A stretch of DNA of 45,424 nt, from contig JANBPT010000311.1 of NCBI GenBank assembly GCA_027575765.1, positions 1-45,424 of the forward strand. The letters run 5' to 3'. The position numbers and the translations under genes are program-made. Of the stretch, positions 31,821 to 41,702 are shown piece by piece; positions within the stretch are counted from its first letter, which is position 1; the number at the start of each line of letters is the position of its first letter. The stretch comes from Tieghemiomyces parasiticus. Taxonomy: Eukaryota > Kickxellomycota > Dimargaritomycetes > Dimargaritales > Dimargaritaceae. The notes under the pieces were generated by a model, which made no database searches, had not been told where the DNA came from, and saw only the letters and a list, made by a program, of their open reading frames with translations.

Positions 31821-34800
31821 TGAGCGACGTAAGTCGGGGTGGGACAGGCTATAAGGAATGAATAATGGGCCTGGTGGTGGGTGACTAGGCAGCGGAAGAG
31901 GGAGGGTAATTGTGCAAAGGTAAGGCCGAGCGGATATACTCTAGAAGGACGTAAGAAGAGGGCGCTGCGAGCTGTATCGCTGCCTAAAGGTAGATAGCAA
32001 GTGGACAGGGCGGCTTTTGAAAAGGCGAGCCACGGCCACCGAGTAATCGTAAACAAGGTGTTGGCAATGTGGGACGCTATTAGCGGTAAGCGCTTGGGAG
32101 AGAAAGGAGTTTAAATAATAGGCAAGTGTGAGCGGCGGGAGCCAGGGGGCGAGAAAGAAGCAGGGAGGCACGCGCCAGGGTGTGGAGGATGGTAAAAATA
32201 GGTACAGGTGGCGTAGGGCTAGGGCGTAAGGGGAATGAATAAGCGAGAAGGTGAGGCCAGCAGGCGAAGGGGCCGCTGGTGCTTGAGAGGCGGACGACTG
32301 AAGATGCGGTGGCCGACGGAGCGGGAGGCGGCGGCGATTAAGCAGTTGGGAGTGCGAATGGCCTAAGAGGCAGTGGAAGCAGGGCTACGGATGTATACAC
32401 TAACTACGTAAACTGTAGTGAAAAAGCTATTGGGGAGATATTAAAGGTACTAAACAATAGGGGATGAAGGGCAAAGGGCTACACGATGGGAGAGTCGAGG
32501 AGCCAAGAACGTCGGTAGATATGGAGGTCGAGGGACAGCAGTGGGAAGAATAGTGGGAGAGTCTTTCGGGGGGATGGGCTATGAATACAAGGCAAACCCG
32601 GTGCTGGTGCAGACGAGGTGAGCGGCGTCGTGTGTGGGGTGGGGTGCTATAGTGAACCCGGGTGTAGATTGCTGGTTCCAGTATGCCGGGGGTTCAGTCG
32701 CACGGCCTGAGTAGGTGGGCGCAGATCACGGTCGCGGTCGTTAAGGGGGGCGGGTTCTGGGACACACGATGCCGATCCTGGCACTAGGTGGTCTCTACAA
32801 AATGTCAACACAATAGTTGGTGGGCGAGTACGCGTGCGCGTGGCGGGGAACACCAATGGGATGGGGATTATATGTACGACGGAAAGCTGGGTGAGGGAGG
32901 GGGGAGTTGGAGCTGCAATGGTTTTTAGTGAACGTCAGATGGAGGAAGGGGCAGGGCAATGATGAGCGATGAGGCGTGACCCGGGAGCGGCGGGGACTTG
33001 TGGGTTGGGTCAATGTCGCCGTTCACCGCTGGGCGCAGGGGATGACGGCACGGAGGTGAGGCTGTGGATACGCAGGTGCAGGGCGGTACGTTAAGGGGAG
33101 TCCGGCAGGCCCAGGATGCGAGCGTAGAATCGTTGGGGGCCGGCGTGGCGGGGTTAATGGGGGAAATCAGGCGGGCGGGGGAAACGATGCGAGGGATGGA
33201 CGGGGCTACACGCGGTATTTAAATGACCGGCTCATCTGCCAGGCAGCCGTCTAAAGGGTAGGACGAAGGAGAATTAGCAAGCCCATATGGCAGCCGGTGC
33301 ACCCACCCATTGACGTGGAGGGAAGGGGTCGTCCTCCCGGCCAGTGAATCACCAAATGAGGGGTGGAGAGAGAGACAGGGAAGGGTCAGCGGGGATGGCG
33401 GAGGGGGGGGGGAGAGGGCTGAGCCGTCAGCTGCCGCACCGAATCGTCAGGGGCTTCGACGCTACCAACTAGGCCAGCAGAGTGGGTCAAGCCTACGCAG
33501 GGCAAATGGGTATGGGTGTGCCCAGGCTAAGCTAGCTGGGGTGAGGGATACGGGATTCACCATGCTGAACGCCGCTCCGGGTGCTATCCCCTACCCTTAC
33601 TATTTGCTATCCCAAACTGACACACTTAGTTACCATTCGTTGTCAGGTACTTCCTGGCCATCGATGCCGCCCACCGCCTGGCCCCGCATGCCCGGTACAT
33701 AGATTATACAACTATTGGATAACAACATCTACGCACGGTCGGACTCATTAGCGAGCCTTTTGATATCGCGAGGTGAGCAGAACTTGCCGACCGTGCCCGT
33801 CAGAACTGACCAATGGAATCGGAAAACGAGGGTGACGACCGCTTTGGCTGCATTGCCGTGAGGCCTAAGGGCCCTGAGCGGTATACGGGTGGCCTAGACC
33901 ATCGGTCCACTTCAGGGTCCAACCGAGTGAACCTGCTGCCATGATCCAGCTGTGGTGTCCCCAAGCCAGGGGCGGCGTCTTGCTGAATCTCTGACCGTAG
34001 AACTCAGCCCAGCGTCGTGTACGAAGGGTTCTGATCCTGTTTACCCTACCCATGGGGCTTGGTACCAACCTTTCCCTACCAAGCCGCTTGAAGGTGTTGA
34101 ATAGCAATAGCCGCCTACGAGTAGTTTGGCCTCCTGCACCCCTAGCAAATGGTTGGTATATCAGAATTCTGAAGCTCCCTTCGCTGCCTTTCTCATACGC
34201 CTGGGGGAAGGTAAGGATGGGCCCAGCCCAGTGTTATCGGCAACCCTTGTCAATGTTTGTGTTGTCCGTATCCTTGCAGGTCGTACCGCACTCGGCCACC
34301 CCGCTGGATTGCAGGTGAAACCGTTCCTCCCTTTCACAGCCCTGCCGGGCCGTGTCCAATACAGCGGCCTTGGGTTAACAGCTATCTCACGCGGGTGTGT
34401 TATAGCGCCATGACATGCACCTATCGTCATCCAGCCCCTTACCTTCCCCCCCTACGGACTACGCCTCACCTAAATAGCCCCGTCAGCTTCGGACGCGGTG
34501 AAACGAATGGCTCGTCCTACCTGTCGATCAGGGCCGGAACGTTGCGGGTTGGGTTTTGGAAGGTAACGTCCCTCCCTTCCATCCAGGTAGGTTCTTATAA
34601 ATGGGTTATGGTTGGGCTGGCACGTTGCCCTAATCAGGACGGTCATATAGACGACACTCCCACGCTGAGGCGCTAGACTTACTTCACTGGGCAATCAACC
34701 CATTACGCAAAATGAAAACACAGGCAGCGGCTGTAGAGGAGCCCCTCAATCCCATGGCTGACACGGGCTATACCGCGATACAATCAGGCCAAATGGGGTT

Positions 34801-35718
34801 TCTCTATAGGAGGGGCGTCAAGTTCAAGCCAGTTTAGCACAGCCCTGTCGCCACCTCACCGTTTTTCCGCTAGAATAGATGGCCTCACTGGTAGGTAGGC
34901 CAGGAGCGCCCCACACTGGCGTCAATGTCCATACCAGACTTATCTCCAATGTCTTCAGTAGTCAGCCTCACTCTCGAGGGAACCCTAGTACATCTGTCGG
35001 AAAGGCATGGTGGAGCTCGCTAGCCTGATCTACTCCCTACTTTCTAGACGACCAGGTTCAAGCAGTACCGCGGACCTAGTAGGCAATAGGCGTCGGAATG
35101 GGCCTCACTCCTGGAAGGTGCTGGAGAATAGAGGGCCAGGGTATGCACGACTGTGCTTTTCAGACCCAGATGAGTACCCTGACGGGCCCGCCAGACACTG
35201 GGTCGATCTTGCTGACTGAATCGATTGGGTGGACCGTCCCTTCTTTCCATTCCCTTCTCCTTTACCTCACTCATATTCGGGTCGCTAGTCTATCAGCTCT
35301 ATGCCTCATTTGTCAATCATAAAAAAAAAGCAAAACAAAGGCGGCCTAGTAAGCCTAAAAAACTTTCATAAAAAACCGGCCAAGCCCGTTGTAAATTACG
35401 GTTCAATATTGACACATTGGAACTAACCATACGATTTGGCATCCATTTCCCTCCCCTCCCTGCACTCCCGGGACCTTGGTTCTTCACTGCTGCTAATAGG
35501 CATACCATGTTACACGTTCAGTCCCCGTCAGGTTATATAAAAGTGCGCACGCAGCTACTTAGATTCATTTAAATTGTGGGTCCATATCCGATCTAAAAGA
35601 GCTCATGAGAGTGATATGTACGAGGGTTGGTACAAAGCCGCAACGGACCCTCCTCACCCACACTCATGTCGTGTTAAGGCCATAATAAGCTACCCACAGC
35701 TTCTTTATCTCAGCCTTT
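31821..35718. other. 3.9-kb region without a recognised gene
   Basis: The part to about 33250 is G/A-rich on the plus strand and is probably promoter and leader DNA of the RhoGEF gene (pyrimidine-rich on the minus strand). At about 33648-33725, after a TTGTCAG acceptor, a short frame reads YFLAIDAAHRLAPHARYID, which looks protein-like, but no convincing upstream exon was found. At 34126-34413 a 95-codon frame is crossed by GT-AG-like signals (GTAAGG at 34209, TTGCAG at 34279, TTTCACAG near 34340) and might be a spliced transcript. None of this is strong enough to call a gene. Confidence 0.4.
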
Positions 35719-36162
35719 TTAATGCTGGGCGGGCTTGCTGGTAGAGTCATCGGCCTCGGCGGCCTTGATGAACTCCTTGATGAAGTTCTCCTCCTCCTGG
35801 GAAGAGGCGACAATCGGCGGGATGTTTTCCTTGTTAGGAGCGCCGGCCATGGATTTCTTGACGCTATAAGTCAGACCGCCAACAGTAGCGAACGTGGCAA
35901 TCACGAGCTAGAAGGTGTGGGTCGGGTGGGTGTGGATTGAGGCGAGTACAGACGTGGTTAGAAGATAGAGTTCGGAATTAGAAGTCAGGCCAGCCATTAG
36001 GATCGATCTGAGTAGTACTCTACCGAAACTGCACCCACCCTCCCGCGCGCGCGCGCGCTCTCTCTCCCCGTTCTCCTACTAGCTTGTTTCGATCACCTCA
36101 AAAAGGGCACTTACGTATTCGCTCTTGATAAACTGACCAAGAATGTTGTAACCGCCAGCCAT
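35719..36162 (-). CDS. ATP19: Mitochondrial ATP synthase subunit k
   Basis: Two exons: 36115-36162 (16 codons, MAGGYNILGQFIKSEY) and 35719-35907, with a 207-nt GTAAGT...TAG intron in phase 0; 78 residues in total. Family features seen: the short N-terminal YNIxG segment, a single membrane helix (LVIATFATVGGLTYSV), and a conserved soluble tail with ASSQEEENFIKEFIKAAE, which matches the SKDEEKFI..(F/Y)(L/I)K end of fungal Atp19. Subunit k (the DAPIT counterpart) is a small peripheral Fo subunit at the dimer interface of ATP synthase in the inner mitochondrial membrane. Exon 2 alone has no ATG, so the 48-nt first exon is needed for a proper start. The intron contains a (GC)n then (TC)n run at about 36043-36066. 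Confidence 0.8.
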
Positions 36163-37159
36163 TGTGTAAGAAATTCGGTAATTCGAGAAGATTGTGTTGG
36201 GGGGGAGGCGAGGATTTGACAGTCTACTGGTGAGGGATTGCGTGGGGGTCGATGGGTGGTCGGATAGACAATGACAGTGTTCAGAGGGAGGCGGTCATAG
36301 TTAGTCGCGGTAGCTCCGAGCATGAAGCAGGTAAACAGTAAGGCGAAAAGGCGCCTAGCAAATCAGTTGGCCCAGGCATCTGTAGTGGCAAAAGAAATCG
36401 CATTTAGGCGATGGGCCGGGTCAGGTAAGGATGGGGATGTTGATGCCGTCGAAGGGGATGCCATGTTGGGAGAATGGGCAGATCCTCACCTTGTATAGCC
36501 GAGAGCGTAGAAGTGTGCAAGTGTAATCAAGAGTGATTGGAATGGAATCAAATGTCGACGGGGGAGAGGCAGTGGCTTGCGAGGCCCGAGTTGAGGGCTC
36601 CGCACATGCCTGGGTTCAGCAACCACCGCTCGGCCTGCACCCTCCTCCCTCCCCTTTCCCTCATACCCGTCACTTGCTGGGATACTATTAGGCTTGAGCG
36701 TGTCGATTTAGGTGGAGGAACCCGCCCTATGGTTCTCCCCCAACCAGCCCATCTGCTTGGCTTCACCTCACCCTATGCCAGTGGGGTCGCTAAGGCCCTG
36801 GGAAGGGGTGAGATTACTATCACGTGATTTATAGGGACCAGCTGTAGGCCAAGGGTGGGCTTAGGTAGTGTGGCCTGCTGGCACGACTACATAGGAAGGG
36901 GCTGCCAGTCATAGTAAACAACACAAGGCCTGAGCAGCACAGTCGCTTTTGTTTACCCGCTGCTGCTCTACTAGTCCACAATACCTCTTTCAAGTTGACT
37001 CCAAATCCATACTCAAGCTTCACTCTCTATTCGACCTCGTGGTTGGTCGCTGCTCTCGAATTACCTCACATCACACCTGCCTACCTAATTTAGTCTACTC
37101 GTAAGCTTGGTTGTCTTCACCGTTTCCGACCCGCACCCAAATTCAACAACTGCACGAAG
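36163..37159. promoter_or_regulatory. Divergent intergenic region, ATP19 / MTA1-like gene
   Basis: 997 bp between two outward-pointing start codons, which may hold both promoters. The last 130 bp before 37160 are C/T/A-rich, as in other leaders of this window. No gene is supported; the 96-codon plus frame at 36537-36827 has no motif. Confidence 0.4.
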
Positions 37160-38348
37160 ATGACCATCCACGAACCAGATTCACTCGATTTTCTCCTGGA
37201 GCAGGAGGCCACACTTAAGTTGCGTATTGAGGCCCTTGAGGAGGAAATATCCGAACTGGAGGCCAAGTGTTTCCCGCAACTGGGCAGTTCCAAACGGGAA
37301 AGCTCGTCCGGGACCGGTACCAGTTCCAGCGGTGCGGCAGGCCCCGGTACTGCGGATGCAGAAGAGGGTAGGTTAAGCCCATGACCTGTAAATCAGAGCC
37401 ACTCTCAGCCATGTATAATCTATGCGCGTGTGTGTACGAACCAGTGCATTGACCAGGCCGCGCCGCTGGTTCCTTAGCGTACACAATTTCAAGTATCTAA
37501 TCCACTCTCCTCCCCCCTTCACCCTCTCTGCGTATCCCTAGACTGGGAGGAATTCCAGGCCCCAGAATGGTGCGTCCCCATTAAGACCAACGTGATGACC
37601 TTTGAATGGGAGAAGCTCGCGGCGGCCTGCCAATTCGACGTGATCAGCATGGACCCGCCGTGGCAGCTGGCCACCCACGCCCCGACGCGCGGCGTGGCCA
37701 TTGGATACCAGCAGTTACCCGACGTCTGTATCGAAGAATTGCCAATTCCGTTGCTCCAGCAGAACGGGTTCATCTTCATCTGGGTCATCAATAACAAGTA
37801 CACCAAGGCCTTTGATCTCATGAAGAAGTGGGGGTACACGTATGTCGACGATGTCGCTTGGGTTAAGCAGACCGTCAACCGCCGTATGGCCAAAGGTCAC
37901 GGGTATTACTTGCAGCACGCCAAGGAGACCTGTCTGGTCGGTCGGAAGGTAAGCACGGCAAAGATGAAGTGAGACGAGGGCAGCAATGCGTGGGACTGCC
38001 AGATCTCGCGGAAACCAATTCGCCAAGGGAGATATTAGAAGAGCACTCGTCCGAGTAACCAAAGTTCATGTTGTTAATATCGATCCTTTTTTTCCACTCA
38101 ATTTTTATATTCCCCAACGCTCACCCACACACCTTTCCCTCTCTCTCTCCCAGGGCAATGATCCACCGGGCTGCCGCCATTCGGTCGCGTCGGATGTGAT
38201 ATTTTCAGAGCGGCGTGGCCAAAGTCAGAAACCCGAGGAAATTTACCAGATGATTGAGGAGCTGGTTCCCAACGGTAAATACCTCGAGATCTTTGGACGC
38301 AAGAACAACCTGCGGGATTTCTGGGTCACCATTGGTAATGAGCTCTAG
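37160..38348 (+). CDS. MT-A70 family adenine-N6 methyltransferase, MTA1/AMT1-like (candidate DNA 6mA writer)
   Basis: Three exons: 37160-37367, 37542-37948, 38154-38348; 269 residues with continuous frame. Residues 8-37 form a short coiled coil (LLEQEATLKLRIEALEEEI), followed by a Ser/Gly/Thr linker. The MT-A70 domain fills 70-269. The catalytic DPPW is at 107-110, then the fold continues with GFIFIWVINNKY, KKWGYTYVDDVAWVK, YYLQHAKETCLVGRK and, in exon 3, KPEEIYQMIEEL, YLEIFGRKNNLRDFWVTIGNEL. The wording PTRGVAIGY and AKGHGYYLQHAKE, the small size and the absence of CCCH zinc fingers fit the MTA1 (AMT1) clade better than METTL3, METTL14 (which has EPPL) or METTL4. MTA1 methylates ApT DNA in ciliates and is the proposed 6mA enzyme of early-diverging fungi; DNA rather than RNA activity is inferred here. 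MTA1 works with partner proteins that are not in this window. Confidence 0.85.
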
Positions 38349-39951
38349 TCCTTTCTCTCCAGGTCTCATTTAATGTGGAATTTATTAACGATTTAAGAAA
38401 TATATCACCTAACGCAACTGTAGACCAGTTGAAAACTGTGGTGGTGTTAGGTAGCAGGTGAAAGAGGGCTGAATGATCCTATTCTGACGGTATACTCACT
38501 CCATGAGGCCTTTAGCTAGAATTGGTCGGAGGTGATGGATTGGAGTGGGACTTAATCGTGGATTGTGTTCGTCCTGCTGACCAACCAGACCTGTAATACT
38601 ATAGATTAGTGTGGTCATACAGCCTTATCGGTTCTCAAAGGGACTAAGATACTTTTACGGTGACGCGAATCGAGACCTGTGGACCGATTAGTCTTACCTC
38701 GCACTACCTATAGAGGGATTCGATGGTATTCACAATAGTAGTTCTACTGACGCATCATCTTGGCTACCATTCCTGTCCACTTTTTGCTCTCATGAATGTA
38801 TAGTCCACCAGCGGGTTCCGCGCCCGATAGCATTTTCACTCTCCCATATCAATGTTCTAAAACGGCTAGAAACACAGCCCGGTGTCTATACATCATTTTT
38901 TTTCATTGTAATCCTTTTTACTTTTTTTTACAATGCCTATACGAACCGCCGGGGATTCACTCGGACCTATCCTCCAAACTACACATCCTTACGGTGGTCC
39001 TCCACTCCATTAAATTGTCAAGGACCAAGGTGGCGGAGCGCTGAACCGATGATCGCGGCATTCACTCCAGACCCTCCCACATATCCTGCACTCTTCCCAT
39101 TTAGGCGACGATCCGGACCATCTTAGCCAACACTAAATTTAGACACGTCAAGGCCAAGTGTTATCTGCTTTTAGTCAGTAACCAGTCAACGGGAGGGTCA
39201 CACTGTAACGGGGTGTTGGGGTGGATCAATGGGCGAACAATGGGCCGTACAGCCGTCTGCCACCACCATGCATCACCGGCATGGTAAACATGAAGACTCG
39301 ATGCGCGGCTGGTTGTGTACAGTAGGCTGGCTGGTGCCGTTTATCCACGTGTCTAGTGACTGTGCAGGTCGACGAAAGCAAAGAAGGAGATAATAAGGGA
39401 GGGTGGGGTCGGTTCCCACCGCTGCGCGGGGTTCGAACGGTACCCCCCCCCCCCACACCGTGAATGGCAACCCCCGCGACAGCAGGGCCCGGCCATTCCC
39501 AGATGATACTCCCGGCGGGACGTCGAGGGTGGTTTGGTTTGTCGTCTTCTCTCCTGTCTAAGTGGATTTTTTTTATACATATCGCTTCTCGTTTGTAAGA
39601 ACTTTATCCGCCACATTGACGGCCACGCTACCTGTTTGAAAGTCGCTTTGTACTACTTCCACTGCACTCTTCGTCACCAGCACCCTCACACGCTACCCTT
39701 TGCGTTCAGCCTAATAAACCTTGGTTCCCGTGGTAGATACTTTCCGCCTGGTCCCTTTTCGAATGTGCTCGGGCCTCCGACGCTCTGCATTTCCGATTGG
39801 CAACGGGGTTACTTCAACGTCACGACCAGCGCAACGTATTCCACCTGGTTCCGTGCCACTTTGGGCCGCGTGTCTTCTGCCTATCCTTTTTCTAGTAGCT
39901 CATAGCGCCAACGTATACAACCCCCCCCACGCACACGAGCGAACCTTCGCC
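38349..39951. other. Intergenic, no gene recognised
   Basis: 1.6 kb between the MTA1-like stop and the CaMK start. It contains a poly-C run at about 39443-39455. A GGTTCGAAC string near 39430 was checked and is not part of a tRNA. The 39530-39950 part is pyrimidine-rich and should carry the kinase promoter and leader. Confidence 0.5.
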
Positions 39952-41435
39952 ATGAGACGTGCCACCCTCCTACGCAACACGGCCCGGGCCCTGCTACGGT
40001 TCCGGTCGCCCAAATGCAGCGAACCTTTCGAGACCCGCTACGTTATCACCCCTCAGGTTCTCGGCTCGGGCACCTATGGTACCGTCAGGCTGGCCGTTGA
40101 AAAAGCCACCAAGACTGAGTTTGCCGTCAAAATCATACCGAAGTCTATCCTGAAGGCAAAGTGTAGGTTGATGCTTATGTAGCGTCTGCTGTACTGTGTT
40201 GCAGACCGACTGGGGAGGAGCAAGGCGATGTGAGCCTTAGTCCCAGCCCCTTCCCACCGTCAGGGCGGCCACGTAGGGCCCAAAAGTCAGCCGCTTGACA
40301 TGACTAATCATCCTCGACATTGGTCACTTTGCCTCCACGCCGCCCCATATTACACTTTTTGCGGTCACTAGCCGAGAGTAAGGCCGAACACTATGTCTTA
40401 TCTGAAATCGACATTTTGCAGCGCTTGAGCCACCCCAACATCGTGTCCCTCAAAGAAATCTACCAGACCCACGAGTGTATCTACTTGGTGATGGACCTGT
40501 AAGTATTCTTGTCTTAAGACCCGTACCAATAGCTCGGTAAGCCCATGTTTATCCAGACTACCAACGAGCAATGGGTCCAGATATCTAACCACGTATCTTT
40601 GACCTTCTCCCTCCTACTAATGTTGCCCCCACTTGGTTTTAGAGCCCAGGGCGGCGAGCTCTACGAGCAGCTCTTTGTTAAAGGCAGCTACACCGAATAC
40701 GACGCGAGACGGATCGTGCAGCAGGTCCTATCTGGCGTGGTTTACCTGCACGACCGCGATATAGTGCACCGGGATCTCAAACCGGAGAACCTGCTCCTCC
40801 GTGACCACAGTCCCGACGCCGACATTCTGATCACGGACTTTGGGTTGTCCAAGATCCTTCCGCACCGTGACTCCGTCCTCCTCACGGCCTGCGGTACCCC
40901 AGGGTACGTTGCCCCGGAGGTCCTCTCGCAAGTCGGGTATGGCAAGCCAGTCGACCTATGGTCCACGGGCGTCATTGCCTACTGTCTCCTATGCGGCTAC
41001 ACCCCATTCTGGGGCGAGGACACGCCGGCCTTATTTGAGAGTATCCGGCGCGGTGAGTATGAATTCGAGGATGACTACTGGCACGGTATATCGGCAGCCG
41101 CCAAGGCTTTTATCGCACGGTTGCTCCAGGTGGACCCCGCCAGGCGGCCCACCGCTCAAGAGGCCCTCGACGATCCATGGTTCAAAGTGGACGCTAATGC
41201 CTCGTCGGTACCCGCCGTGGATCTGACCGAGGTGGTCAAGAATAACCTCCAGGCTAAACGGACCGTCCAGAAGGCCATTCACGCCGTCACCGCCGCCAAC
41301 GCTTTTCAGGAGGCTGGCCAGCGGCGCGCCCATAGTAAAGAGGGATGGCACCAAATGTTCCGCCGCATCATCAGCTCCCCCGGTGAGGTGTTTGCCTCGC
41401 CGCGAGTGGCTGACCGTGCCTTGAGTTCGCCATAG
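39952..41435 (+). CDS. Calcium/calmodulin-dependent protein kinase (CaMKI/Cmk type)
   Basis: Three exons: 39952-40162, 40372-40498, 40643-41435; 376 residues with matching phases. Kinase motifs: VLGSGTYGTVRLA (glycine loop), EFAVKIIPK (ATP lysine), HPNIVSLKEIY, VMDLAQGGELYEQLF, IVHRDLKPENLLL, LITDFGLSKIL, CGTPGYVAPEVL, and the CaMK-type C-lobe GYTPFWGEDTPALFESIRRGEYEFEDDYW (quoted in part). After the kinase domain comes VVKNNLQAKRTVQKAIHAV, which matches the autoinhibitory and calmodulin-binding region (KNFxxKxxxKxA..AV) of CaMKI. A short basic N-terminal extension of about 30 residues (RRATLLRNTARALLRFR) precedes the domain. It should respond to Ca2+/calmodulin and phosphorylate Ser/Thr in R-x-x-S/T sites. 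Introns are 209 and 144 nt. The kinase subfamily is secure; the exact orthologue is not. Confidence 0.9.
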
Positions 41436-41556
41436 GGCCCCTTGCTCAAGAAAAAAAGGCTAGCAAGATGATCTGTTACACGTATCGTAGATCTCCTTGG
41501 GGGGGGGGAGGTGGGTCCGACTAGTTTGGAACAAACGCAGCCTGTGGTTGAGTGCC

Positions 41557-41579
41557 AATATATATATATATATAAATAT
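41557..41579. repeat. (TA)n microsatellite in the convergent CaMK/KAT14 gap
   Basis: An alternating TA run (ATATATATATATATATAAATAT) lies in the 267-bp gap between the convergent CaMK and KAT14 stops, next to a G9 run at about 41500. It probably marks the shared 3' region. Confidence 0.7.
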
Positions 41580-41702
41580 TTCTTTAGTCTGTGTATCATA
41601 TTTATTAAACCTTCAAGGACATCGACGAAGGGGCAGTAGAAATAGTAATAATAGTCGTAGCAAGGGTCAAAGCAAATGTACCCCGTTTGGCGGTACTTCA
41701 GC

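Noticed and set aside
33310..33725. A gene ending in the YFLAIDAAHRLAP-like exon near 33648
   Set aside because: Only one short protein-like exon is seen. Upstream frames are broken and no family is recognisable, so it stays a note in the intergenic entry.
39419..39460. GGGGTTCGAACGGTACC as a tRNA T-arm
   Set aside because: The stem around TTCGAAC does not pair, and the sequence runs straight into a poly-C tract; no cloverleaf can be built.
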